Assembly (NCBI RefSeq): GCF_000219215.1
Contig: NC_015726.1
Coordinates: 310,001 to 374,000 of the forward strand
Source of the DNA: Cupriavidus necator N-1
Lineage (GTDB): Bacteria > Pseudomonadota > Gammaproteobacteria > Burkholderiales > Burkholderiaceae
Direction of reading: 5' to 3'
DNA length: 64,000 nt
In this document: positions 16,962 through 26,469 of the stretch, piece after piece
How the letters are laid out: each line of letters opens with the position of its first letter
Position numbering within the stretch: position 1 is the first letter of the stretch
The notes under the pieces: generated by a model
The model's database searches: none
The model's input: only the letters and a program-made list of their open reading frames with translations
What the model was told of the DNA's origin: nothing
Made by a program: the position numbers and the translations under genes

Positions 16962-17985
16962 AGAGGCGCTGAGCGCGCCGGCCGTGGTGGCCGCGCAGTT
17001 GGCGCAGGCGCCGCGCGTGGCCGCGCTGGCTGCGCAACTCGCCGCGCAGGCCTGGCCCGCGGCGCTGACCGTGGCGCGCGGCAGTTCGGACCATGCCGCC
17101 AGCTACTTCGCCACGCTGGTCACGCGCCGGCTGGGCGTGCCGGTGGCCTCGCTGCCGATGTCGACGGTGACGCTGCACGACAGCGCGCTGCGCGTGGCTG
17201 GGCAGCTGGCGGTGGCGTTCTCGCAGTCGGGCCGCAGCCCGGACCTAGTCGAGACCATGCAGGCGCTGCGCGACGGCGGCGCCGCCACCGTGGCGCTGGT
17301 CAACGCCCCGGATTCGCCGCTGGCGCAGGCGTGCGCGTATGAATTGCCCTTGCTTGCCGGGCCTGAGCAGAGCGTGGCCGCGACCAAGAGCTATATCGCC
17401 ATGCTGTCGATGTCGGCGCTGCTGGTGGGGCATCTCGAGGCCGCGCGCAGCGGCGAGCGCGAGCTGGTCGATGCCTGCGCAGGCTTGCCGGCCGCGCTGG
17501 AGCAAGCGGCAGCGCAGGACTGGTCGGCGCTGGTGCCCGCGCTGCGCGACGTGGAGCGCATGATCGTACTGGGCCGCGGCGCGGGCCTGGCGATCGCGCA
17601 GGAAGCGGCGCTCAAGCTCAAGGAGACCTCCGGCATTCAAGCCGAGGCCTTCTCCGGCGCCGAAGTGCGGCATGGCCCGATGGAAATCATCGGCGACGGC
17701 TACCCGCTGCTGGTGTTCGCGCCGCGCGGACCGGAACAGGCCGGGCTGCTGGCGCTGGCCGCCGAGATGCGCAAGCGTGGTGCGCGCGTGCTGCTGGCGG
17801 CGCCTCCTGGCACGGTTGATGCGGAGCTGCCCCCGGAGTTGCCACTGGTGCCGGCCGGCCATCCGCTGCTCGATCCGATCTGCGCCATCCAGAGCTTCTA
17901 TGTCGCCGCGCAGGCGCTGGCGCTGGCACGCGGCCGCAATCCCGACCAGCCGCAGTACCTGCGCAAGGTGACCGAGACGCGCTGA
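16945..17985 (+). CDS. SIS-domain glucosamine-6-phosphate deaminase (NagB-II/AgaS-like)
   Basis: A 346-residue protein made of two SIS sugar-isomerase domains, equivalent to the isomerase half of GlmS without its glutaminase domain. Motifs: VARGSSDHAASYFATL and AFSQSGRSPDLVETM in the first domain, LGRGAGLAIAQEAALKLKETSGIQAEAFSGAEVRHGP in two adjoining pieces in the second, and the C-terminal NPDQPQYLRKVTETR. In this context it most likely converts glucosamine-6-phosphate to fructose-6-phosphate and ammonia (NagB-II activity). The GTG start at 16945 has an AAGGAG box six bases upstream and overlaps nagA; an ATG at 16954 is the alternative. Confidence 0.85.
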   Translation: MSRMLEEALSAPAVVAAQLAQAPRVAALAAQLAAQAWPAALTVARGSSDHAASYFATLVTRRLGVPVASLPMSTVTLHDSALRVAGQLAVAFSQSGRSPDLVETMQALRDGGAATVALVNAPDSPLAQACAYELPLLAGPEQSVAATKSYIAMLSMSALLVGHLEAARSGERELVDACAGLPAALEQAAAQDWSALVPALRDVERMIVLGRGAGLAIAQEAALKLKETSGIQAEAFSGAEVRHGPMEIIGDGYPLLVFAPRGPEQAGLLALAAEMRKRGARVLLAAPPGTVDAELPPELPLVPAGHPLLDPICAIQSFYVAAQALALARGRNPDQPQYLRKVTETR

Positions 17986-18043
17986 GCCGGCCCATACTGC
18001 CCCAATACCGCCCCACGCCGCCCCGGCAAGCAAGGAGTCCGTC

Positions 18044-19531
18044 ATGCAAACCACCCGAACCGCCTCTTCCTCCGGTACAGCCGACGCGCGGCCGCTGGAC
18101 CTCGTCATCTTCGGCGGCGCCGGCGACCTGTCGGCGCGCAAGCTGCTGCCATCGCTCTACATGTGCCACCGTGACGGCAACCTGCCCGACGGCACCCGCA
18201 TCATCGGCGTGGGCCGGCACCGCTGGGACCGCGAGGCCTTTGTCAATTTTGCCGATGAAAGCGCGCAACCCTTTGTCGAAGCGCGCTATCTCGAGCCGGC
18301 CAAATGGCAGACCTTCCTGCAGCGGCTGGATTTCGTGCACGTTGACGCCTCGCAGTCCGGGGACTATCCGGCGCTGGCCGCGCAGCTGCGCCAGGACGCG
18401 CTGCGCATCTACTACATGGCGATGCCGCCCGGCTTGTTCGCGGCCACCTGCGACAACCTTGCCAGCCATGGCCTGATCGCCAACGACACGCGGCTGGTGC
18501 TGGAAAAACCGCTGGGCGTGGACCTGGCCTCGGCCATCGGCATCGGCGAGGTGGTCAGCCGCTACTTCAGCGAGGACCGCACCTACCGGATCGACCACTA
18601 CCTGGGCAAGGAAACGGTGCAGAACCTGATGGCGCTGCGCTTCGGCAATTCGATCTTCGAGCCGCTGTGGCGCACGCCGTTCGTGCGCAGCGTGCAGATC
18701 ACCGTGGCCGAGACCGTGGGCGTGGGCACGCGCGGCGGCTTCTACGACGAGGCCGGCGCCATGCGCGACATGGTGCAGAACCACCTGCTGCAGCTGGTCA
18801 GCATCCTGGCGATGGAGCCGCCGGCATCGCTCACCTCCGATGCGGTGCGCGATGAAAAGCTCAAGGTACTGCGCTCGCTGCGGCCGATGTCGCCCGAGGA
18901 CGTGCGCCGCAACACCGTGCGCGGCCAGTACACCGCGGGCGCCATCGCCGGCGAGCTCGTGCGCGGCTACCTGCAGGAAGAAGGCATTCCGCCCGACAGC
19001 CGCACCGAGACCTTCGTCGCGATGCGCGCCGAACTGGGCACGTGGCGCTGGAACAAGGTGCCGTTCTACCTGCGCACCGGCAAGCGCATGCAGGAGCGCG
19101 TGACCGAGGTGGTGATCAACTTTGCCGAGGTGCCGCATTCGATCTTCGATGCCGGCAGCACGCTCCAACCCAACCGCATGGTGATCCGGCTGCAGCCGGA
19201 AGAGTCGGTGCGGCTGACGCTGATGGTCAAGCAGCCGGGCGAGGGCATGAAGCTGAAACCGCTGAGCCTGGCGCTGAACCTGGACTCGGCCTTCACCACC
19301 CGGCGCGCCGAAGCCTACGAGCGCCTGCTGCTCGACGTGATCCGCGGCCGGCTGGCGCTGTTCGTGCGGCGCGACGAACTGCAGGCCGCCTGGACCTGGG
19401 TCGACCCGATCCTGGAAGCGTGGCGCCAGCAGGACGAAGGCCCGCGCCCCTATACCGCCGGCACCTGGGGCCCGGCGGCATCGTCGGCGTTCATGGCGCG
19501 CGAAGGCGTGCAGTGGTCGGAGGAGGCGTGA
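18044..19531 (+). CDS. zwf: glucose-6-phosphate 1-dehydrogenase
   Basis: A 495-residue enzyme that oxidises glucose-6-phosphate to 6-phosphogluconolactone, the entry to the Entner-Doudoroff and pentose-phosphate routes. Present are the NADP-binding FGGAGDLSARKLLPSLY, the VLEKPLG segment and the active-site signature YRIDHYLGKETVQNL. No lesions are seen and length is normal. It sits 58 bp after the deaminase gene, with a good Shine-Dalgarno (AAGGAG), and its stop codon overlaps the start of pgi. Despite its decayed neighbours this gene looks functional. Confidence 0.96.
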   Translation: MQTTRTASSSGTADARPLDLVIFGGAGDLSARKLLPSLYMCHRDGNLPDGTRIIGVGRHRWDREAFVNFADESAQPFVEARYLEPAKWQTFLQRLDFVHVDASQSGDYPALAAQLRQDALRIYYMAMPPGLFAATCDNLASHGLIANDTRLVLEKPLGVDLASAIGIGEVVSRYFSEDRTYRIDHYLGKETVQNLMALRFGNSIFEPLWRTPFVRSVQITVAETVGVGTRGGFYDEAGAMRDMVQNHLLQLVSILAMEPPASLTSDAVRDEKLKVLRSLRPMSPEDVRRNTVRGQYTAGAIAGELVRGYLQEEGIPPDSRTETFVAMRAELGTWRWNKVPFYLRTGKRMQERVTEVVINFAEVPHSIFDAGSTLQPNRMVIRLQPEESVRLTLMVKQPGEGMKLKPLSLALNLDSAFTTRRAEAYERLLLDVIRGRLALFVRRDELQAAWTWVDPILEAWRQQDEGPRPYTAGTWGPAASSAFMAREGVQWSEEA

Positions 19532-21163
19532 TGCGGCTGACCGAACGCCCTGCATGGCGGGCTCTCGCCGCGCTGGCGGTGCAGCCGCTGCCGCATCTGC
19601 GTGAACTGGTGCTCGAGCCGGGCCGCGGCGACTATGCGCGCTTGTCGGCTGCCGGCATCGAACTGGACTTCACGCGGCAACGCATCAACGGCACTGTCCA
19701 TGAAGCGTTGCTGGCCCCGGCGCAAGACGCGGGCATCGAGGCGCAGCGCGACGCCATGCTCGCCGGGGAGCCCGTCAACGCCACCGAAGGCCGCGCCGTG
19801 CTGCACGTCGCGCTGCGCGGCGGCGCCGACGCGCATCCACCCTAGGGCCGCCAGCTGGCGGCGGAAATCGATGCGGAACTGACGCACGCCTGCGACTTCG
19901 CCGATGCCGTGCGCGATGGCCACGTGCGCGGCTTCGGCGGCGCGCCGGTCCGGCATGTGGTCAGCCTCGGCATCGGCGGTTCCGATTTGGGACCGCGCAT
20001 GGCCTGCGAGGCGCTGGCCGCGCACGCCAGCGACGCCGTGCAGCTGCATTTCGTCTCCAACCCGGACCCGGCGCAGCTATGCGCCGTATTGCGCCAGGCC
20101 GATGCCGCCACCACGTTGTTCCTGGTCTCGTCCAAGACCTTCACCACGCACGACACGCTGATCAATGCCGCCTCGGCGCGGCAATGGCTGCTGGACCACG
20201 GCTGTCCAGCGCAACAAGTGCCGGCGCAGTTCGCCGCAATCACTGCCAACGCCGCGTGTGCCGTGGCCGAGGGCTACCTGCCGCAGCAGGTATTCCGTTT
20301 CTGGGGCTGGGTCCGCGGACGCTATTCGCTGTGGTCGGCCATCGGCCTGCCGGTGATGATCGCCGCCGGCCCGCGCCAGTTCCGCGCGCTGCTGGACGGC
20401 GCGCACGCCATGGACACGCACTTCCGCAGCGCCCCGCTCGCACAAAACCTGCCGGTGGCGATGGCACTGTGCGGCATCTGGAACCGCAATTTCCTGGGCG
20501 CGCCGACGCAGCTGGTCGCGCCCTACGCGGCACCGCTGGCCAGGCAGCCCGCCTACCTGCAGCAGCAGGACATGGAGTCGTGCGGCAAGCGCGTGGACGC
20601 GGCGGGCAGGGTAGTGGAACACGATACCGGCTTCATCGTCTGGGGCGGCCTGAGGCTGGACGGCAGCACACCTACTTCCAGCTGCTGCACCAGGGCACGC
20701 ACCTGGTGTGCAGGCCGACCTGATCGGCACGCGCCGCTGCGAGGTGCCGCTGCTGCGGGCGCAGAAGCATCACCAGCTGGTGCTGGCCAATCTGCTGGCG
20801 CAGGCCAGCGCGCTGTCTTGCGGACGCAACCACGATGAGACGCTGGCCGCGCTGTCGGCATCCGGCCTGCCGCCGCAGGAGGCCGCACGGCTGGCACCCC
20901 ATCGCACCTTCACCGGCAACGTGCCGGTCAGCCTGCTCTGGCTGGACATGCTCGACGCCGCGTCCCTGGGCGCGCTGATCGCGCTGTACGAGCACAAGGT
21001 CTTCGTGCAGGCCGCGATCTGGGGCATCCACGCCTATGACCAGTGGGGCGTGGAACTGGGCAAGGCGATCGCGTCGGCCATGCAGGCGTGCCTGGCGCGG
21101 CGCGAGGTGCCCAAGGAGATGGATCCGGCGGGGGCGGCGACGCTGGCTTCGCTTGTCGGTTAG
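19531..21163 (+). pseudogene. pgi: glucose-6-phosphate isomerase, disrupted
   Basis: The span would encode about 544 residues, the normal length of Pgi, but is broken three times. There is an in-frame TAG at 19843-19845, a frameshift near 20668 (the motif HTYFQLLHQGTHL is in a different frame) and a second frameshift near 20712 (QADLIGTRRCEVPLL returns in a third frame). Conserved segments are otherwise clear: HVVSLGIGGSDLGPRM, LFLVSSKTFTTHDT, FRFWGWVRGRYSLWSAIGLP and FVQAAIWGIHAYDQWGVELG. Start ATG overlaps the zwf stop codon. Loss would block interconversion of fructose- and glucose-6-phosphate unless another pgi exists. Confidence 0.92.
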
Positions 21164-21173
21164 GCCGAGGCAT

Positions 21174-22379
21174 TCAACCGCCCGCCATCCGCAACGCCCG
21201 CCGGTACTGGATCGCCTCGCCCACGTGCGCGGCGGTCAGCACCTCGGCACCTTCCAGGTCGGCGATGGTGCGGGCTACCTTCAGCACGCGGTAGTACGAC
21301 CGCGCCGACCACGCCAGCCGCGTCATCGCGCCGCGCAGCAATGCCTGCGCCTGCGGTTCCATCGTGCAGTGCAGTTCAATCTCCCGTCCGCCCAGTTCAT
21401 TGTTTGGCTTGCCCTGCCGGGCCAGCTGGCACTCGCGCGCGGCCAGCACGCGGGTGCGCACCACGGCGCTGGGTTCGCCGGGCGGGCCGTCGAGCATCTC
21501 GCCCTGGTCCTGCGCGGGGACTTCCACCTGCAGATCGATGCGGTCGAGCATCGGGCCGGAGATGCGGGACTGGTAGCGCCGCACCTGGTCGGGCGTGCAG
21601 CGGCAGGGGCGGTCGGGATGGCCGAGGTAGCCGCACGGGCAGGGGTTCATCGCGGCGACGAACTGGAAGCAGGCGGGGAAGTCGGCGTGGCCGGCGGCGC
21701 GGGTGACGGTAATGCGGCCGGATTCCAGCGGCTCGCGCAGGACTTCCGGCACCCTGCGGTCGAATTCGGGCAGCTCGTCCAGGAACAGCACGCCGTGGTG
21801 CGCCAGCGAGATCTCGCCCGGGCGCGGGTTGCCGCCGCCGCCGCCCATGGCCGGCCCGGATGCCGTGTGGTGCGGCGACCGGCACGGGCGCTGGCCCCAT
21901 AGCGCGGTGCGGAAGCCGCCCGGCGTCAGGCTCATGACCGCGGCGGATTCCAGTGCTTCCTGCAACGTCATCGGCGGCAGCAGCCCGGGCAGGCGCTGCG
22001 CCAGCATTGACTTGCCGGTGCCCGGCGGGCCCACCAGCAGGGCGGAGTGCTGGCCGGCGCCCGCCACTTCAATGGCCCGGCGTGCCTGCGCCTGGCCGCG
22101 CACGTCGCGCATGTCGGGACCGCGGGATGCCAGGTCGAAGCGGCCGGATTCCTTGGGCAGGTCGGCCGGGGCCAGGTTGACGGTGATGCGGTGGTTGGGA
22201 AACTCGTAGCCGCTGTTGAGGATGGCGGCGCGCACGCGCTCGCGGCTTTCGCTCACGCCGGTGTCGGCCAGGCCGACGATGGTGAAGGCCGGCAGGCCGT
22301 TGGCTAGGTGGGTCTCGACCCGCACCGGCGGCGCGGCGATGCCGGTCAGTGCCCGGCTGCGTAGGACGGCAAGGCTCAT
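21174..22379 (-). CDS. ComM/YifB family Mg-chelatase-like AAA+ ATPase, internally deleted
   Basis: A 401-residue version of a protein that normally has about 505 residues. The N-terminal ChlI/Lon-like domain starts correctly (VETHLANGLPAFTIVGLADTG, NLAPADLPKESGRFDL) but then jumps at about 22113-22130 to PDMRDVRGQAQARRAIEVA, skipping roughly 100 residues. The AAA+ core is complete: Walker A GPPGTGKSMLAQRLPG, Walker B GVLFLDELPEFDRR, sensor AAMNPCPCGYLGHPDRPC. ComM is a branch-migration helicase in natural transformation. The deletion is in frame, so a shortened protein could be made, but activity is doubtful. Confidence 0.85.
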   Translation of the reverse strand: MSLAVLRSRALTGIAAPPVRVETHLANGLPAFTIVGLADTGVSESRERVRAAILNSGYEFPNHRITVNLAPADLPKESGRFDLASRGPDMRDVRGQAQARRAIEVAGAGQHSALLVGPPGTGKSMLAQRLPGLLPPMTLQEALESAAVMSLTPGGFRTALWGQRPCRSPHHTASGPAMGGGGGNPRPGEISLAHHGVLFLDELPEFDRRVPEVLREPLESGRITVTRAAGHADFPACFQFVAAMNPCPCGYLGHPDRPCRCTPDQVRRYQSRISGPMLDRIDLQVEVPAQDQGEMLDGPPGEPSAVVRTRVLAARECQLARQGKPNNELGGREIELHCTMEPQAQALLRGAMTRLAWSARSYYRVLKVARTIADLEGAEVLTAAHVGEAIQYRRALRMAGG

Positions 22380-22395
22380 GAAATCGAACCGTTAA

Positions 22396-22424
22396 CGAAA
22401 AAGGCCGCCAGGAGTGGCGGCCTT
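22396..22424 (-). terminator. intrinsic terminator after ubiK
   Basis: A hairpin with arms AAGGCCGCCA and TGGCGGCCTT (22401-22424) and a GGAG loop is followed on the minus strand by a T-rich tail. It lies between the ubiK stop codon and the start of the ComM-like gene. Confidence 0.75.
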
Positions 22425-22460
22425 CAGGCAGGCTGGCGGGATCGGGCAGGTCCGGCGTGC

Positions 22461-22739
22461 TCACGCGCCCCCGGTCGAGTCCACCGCGCCGGCGCCGGGC
22501 GGGATGCCGGCGCGGCGCTCAAGCTCCGCCACGCGGCCCTCCAGTTCCTCCAGGCGGGCGCGGGTGCGGGCCAGCACCTGCGACTGGACGTCGAATTCCT
22601 CGCGCGTGACCAGGTCCAGCCTGGCAAAGCCCTGGGTCATCATGCTGCGCACGTTTTTTTCGATGTCCCTTGCCGGCGAGTTGCGCAGCGCCTCGCTGAC
22701 CTTGTTCTGCAGGTCGTTGAAGAGATCGGTCGGTTTCAT
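22461..22739 (-). CDS. ubiK: UbiK family accessory factor (BMFP)
   Basis: A 92-residue protein of the UbiK/YqiC (BMFP) family. It opens MKPTDLFNDLQNKVSEALRN and continues as a long alpha-helical coiled coil (REEFDVQSQVLARTRARL, LEGRVAELERRAG). UbiK trimers associate with lipid and with UbiJ to support late steps of ubiquinone synthesis. ATG 22739 has the strong Shine-Dalgarno AAAGGAGA; an upstream ATG six codons earlier is less likely. Single gene with its own terminator. Confidence 0.88.
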   Translation of the reverse strand: MKPTDLFNDLQNKVSEALRNSPARDIEKNVRSMMTQGFARLDLVTREEFDVQSQVLARTRARLEELEGRVAELERRAGIPPGAGAVDSTGGA

Positions 22740-23000
22740 GGTTTCTCCTTTGCGCACCTAACTGGTGCCAATCCGGGTGGGCATCTGGCGTATAGCGCGC
22801 TTTCGCACAGGATTTGGGCGCCCCGATTGCGGGCGCGCGGCCTTGTGTGTCGCGGCACGCAGCCACCGTCAGGACTCAATTATCGCCCGTGAGGCACGTG
22901 GACGAAAGCTCCGGCGTATCCGCGTTCACACCTTTTAACCCGATCTGGCTTCGCTGCAGGGCAGATTCAAGTCTGGCTTTGGTCACGGCACGAGATTACG

Positions 23001-23033
23001 GCCGACATGCATCGCCGACTTGCATCGCCGACT
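23001..23033 (+). repeat. 13-bp direct repeats next to the sigma-54 promoter
   Basis: The unit GCCGACWTGCATC occurs twice and its first six bases a third time (GCCGAC at 23001, 23014 and 23027). The array ends 11 bp before the -24 box of the promoter at 23044. Function unknown; it is too close to the promoter for a typical enhancer and might be a repressor or architectural site. Confidence 0.6.
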
Positions 23034-23043
23034 TCAGCGGAGC

Positions 23044-23059
23044 TGGCATGGCAGTTGCA
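23044..23059 (+). promoter_or_regulatory. sigma-54 promoter of the porin-glnK-amtB operon
   Basis: TGGCATGGCAGTTGCA matches the sigma-54 consensus with GG and GC ten bases apart and TTGCA at -12. It lies about 82 bp before the TorF-type porin start. Nitrogen-regulated glnK-amtB operons usually depend on RpoN and NtrC, so the location is functionally sensible. No clear NtrC site was seen by eye. Confidence 0.78.
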
Positions 23060-23140
23060 GTAGTGGGTACGCCTGCCTCATTGAATCACCGAAATCCAAT
23101 AAACGAAATCCGAGCCATCAGGAAAAGGGAGAAGAAATCC

Positions 23141-24326
<1,186 letters not shown>

Positions 24327-24359
24327 CCCCGAGACAGCACAACACAAGAGGTTAAGCAC

Positions 24360-25926
24360 ATGAAAACCTGGTTCAAGCGATTCCTGACGGCCGGCGCGAT
24401 GGCGCTGGCCATCGGCACGGCGGGCGTGGGCATCTCCACGCCGGCCGCCGCACAGGACAAGCCGGCCGCCGAGGCATCCGCCCCGGCCGCCTCCGCCGCC
24501 CCCCGCTGCAGCCGCTGCCGAAGCGTCAGCGCCGGCTGCTCCCGACGCCGCTGCGCCTGCCGCGGCCGCAACGGCCGCCGCTCCCGCGGAAGCCGCCGCC
24601 GCGCCGGCCGCTCCGGCGCCCAACAAGGGCGACACCGCCTGGCTGCTGGTCTCGACCGCCTTCGTGATCCTGATGACGCTGCCCGGCCTGGCGCTGTTCT
24701 ACGGCGGCCTGGTGCGCTCCAAGAACATGCTGTCGGTACTGATGCAGTGCCTGGTGATCTTCTCGCTGGTGGCGCTGCTGTGGGCGATCTACGGCTACAG
24801 CTTTGCCTTCACCGAGGGTAACGCCTTCTTCGGCGGCACCGACCGGCTCTTCATGAAGGGGCTGACGGTCGAGGCCGTGGCGGCGACCTTCAGCAAGGGC
24901 GTGGTGGTGCCGGAACTGGGCTACTTCGCGTTCCAGTGCGCCTTCGCCTGCATCACCTGCGGCCTGATCATCGGCGCCTTCGCCGAACGCGCCAAGTTCT
25001 CGGCCGTGCTGGTGTTCGTGGTGCTGTGGTTCACCTTCTCCTACATCCCGATGGCCCACATGGTCTGGTTCTGGCCGGGTCCGGACGCCTACACCGACGC
25101 CGCTGCCGGCGCCGCCGCGACCGCCAAGTCGGGCTGGCTGTTCCAGAAGGGCGCGCTCGACTTCGCCGGCGGCACCGTGGTGCATATCAACGCCGCCGTG
25201 GCTGGCCTGGTGGGTGCCTATATGTTCGGCAAGCGCATCGGCTTCGGCCGCGAGGCGATACGTCCGCACAGCCTGACGTTCACCATGGTCGGCGCTTCGC
25301 TGCTGTGGTTCGGCTGGTTCGGCTTCAACGCCGGCTCGGCGCTGGAAGCCAACGGCTCGGCCGCACTGGCCTTCGTCAACACGCTGCTGGCCACCTGCGC
25401 CGCGGTGCTGGCGTGGACCTTCGGCGAGTGGATCGGCAAGGGCAAGCCGTCGATGCTGGGCGGTGCCTCGGGTGCGGTGGCCGGCCTGGTGGCGATCACC
25501 CCGGCTGCCGGCTTCGTCGGCCCGATGGGCTCGATCGTGATCGGCCTGCTGGCTGGCCTGCTGTGCCTGTGGGGCGTGACCGGCCTGAAGCGCATGCTGG
25601 GCATGGACGACTCGCTGGACGTGTTCGGCGTGCACGGCGTGGGCGGCATCCTGGGGGCGCTGCTGACCGGCGTGTTCGCCTCGCCCAGCCTGGGCGGCAC
25701 GGGCATCTACGACTACGTGACCAACAAGGTGGCGGATGACTATTCGATCGCCGGCCAGCTGTGGATCCAGTTCGAAGGCGTGCTGACCACCGTGGTGTGG
25801 TCCGGCGTGGTCGCCTTCGTGGCCTACAAGCTGGTGGACATGCTGATCGGCCTGCGGGTGCCGGAAGACGAAGAGCGCGAGGGCCTGGATATCACCTCGC
25901 ACGGCGAGACCGCGTATGAAGTCTGA
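24360..25926 (+). pseudogene. amtB: ammonium transporter AmtB, frameshifted in the N-terminal linker
   Basis: The ATG at 24360 begins a signal peptide (MKTWFKRFLTAGAMALAIGT) and an Ala-rich linker, but the transporter body is in the +1 frame. The break lies at a run of six C (24499-24504): one C fewer would join ASAAP to AAAAEASAPAAPDA and then GDTAWLLVSTAFVILM. Downstream, all AmtB landmarks are present: GLALFYGGLVRSKN, MAHMVWFW, GGTVVHINA, WFGWFGFNAGSAL, DVFGVHGVGGILGALLTG (both pore His residues). I cannot tell a true indel from a base-call error, or from slippage at CCC-C. Otherwise a full-length protein of about 522 residues is expected. Confidence 0.85.
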
Positions 25927-25979
25927 CCGCAAAAGTGTTGTGCTGGAGAGCTGATTGGGAATCTTCTCTCAGGAGCTTT

Positions 25980-26005
25980 AGCCCGGCCGTGTGCCGGGCT
26001 TTTTT
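25980..26005 (+). terminator. intrinsic terminator of the glnK-amtB operon
   Basis: Arms AGCCCGGC and GCCGGGCT around CGTGT are followed by TTTTT, 54 bp after the amtB stop codon. Confidence 0.88.
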
Positions 26006-26170
26006 CCCTCCGGCATTGCCTGCGATTGCAGACATTTGCCGGGCAGCCGTGGCCGAGCCACTTGTGTTGCGCATGCTCGGGGAGGACTCCCGTAGCTCCT
26101 CGCAAAACCCGCCAGCCGAGTGCCGGCAAGGGCTGCCCGGCGATCCCCCCGCGCGCCACGCGGGCTTTTC
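26006..26170 (+). ncRNA. candidate structured RNA with its own terminator (uncertain)
   Basis: The arms GCCGGGCAGCC (26038-26048) and GGCTGCCCGGC (26131-26141) can form an 11-bp closing helix around about 80 nt that hold further hairpins (GTGGC-CGA-GCCAC and CGGGGAG/CTCCTCG). A hairpin CCCGCG-CGCCA-CGCGGG followed by CTTTT (26148-26169) could end the transcript. The layout of closing stem, asymmetric loop and apical hairpin, and the string GCATGCTCGG, recall 6S RNA, but the length is short and no good promoter is visible. No reading frame of interest is present. Low confidence. Confidence 0.3.
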
Positions 26171-26205
26171 GCAAAGTGCTTAACTCCGATCTTAAAAAGC
26201 TTCAA

Positions 26206-26234
26206 TTGTCTTTAATGTGCTGGGCACATACATT
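26206..26234 (+). promoter_or_regulatory. sigma-70 promoter of the candidate small RNA
   Basis: TTGTCT (26206-26211), a 17-bp spacer and TACATT (26229-26234) form a reasonable vegetative promoter in an A/T-rich patch. No protein-coding start follows; an intrinsic terminator lies about 60 bp downstream. Confidence 0.5.
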
Positions 26235-26240
26235 GCCAGT

Positions 26241-26320
26241 GAGGCAGTTTCCTCCACCTGCAGAACGCTCCCCGTATCTGTCAGGCCATTCAAGAGCGCG
26301 GCATCGCCGCGCTTTTTTTT
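26241..26320 (+). ncRNA. candidate small regulatory RNA (about 80 nt)
   Basis: The interval begins where the promoter at 26206-26234 would start transcription and ends in a strong intrinsic terminator, AGCGCGGC-ATC-GCCGCGCT followed by eight T in total (26295-26320). The 5' part has the pyrimidine-rich stretch TTTCCTCCACC, which could pair with Shine-Dalgarno sequences, as in many Hfq-dependent RNAs. No open reading frame is present. Not recognised as a known family. Confidence 0.45.
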
Positions 26321-26469
26321 GCCTGTGCGGCCGGCTCTTTATTTCGCGCCGCCCATCCCCATATCGTTATCCCTCAGGCCCGGCCGTGCATATCCTTATA
26401 AGGGGGGGTGCCAGCGCCTGGTTGGCCGTTCCTCTACAATCGGGGCGAACGATAAAGACGATCTATAGG

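Noticed and set aside
17687..19555. Minus-strand frame of over 600 codons opposite zwf.
   Set aside because: Antisense shadow of zwf; no domain and no start signal.
26401..26408. G7 run before gshA as a phase-variable promoter tract.
   Set aside because: It lies upstream of the -10 box but outside the usual 17-bp spacer window, and no -35 element is positioned to make its length matter.
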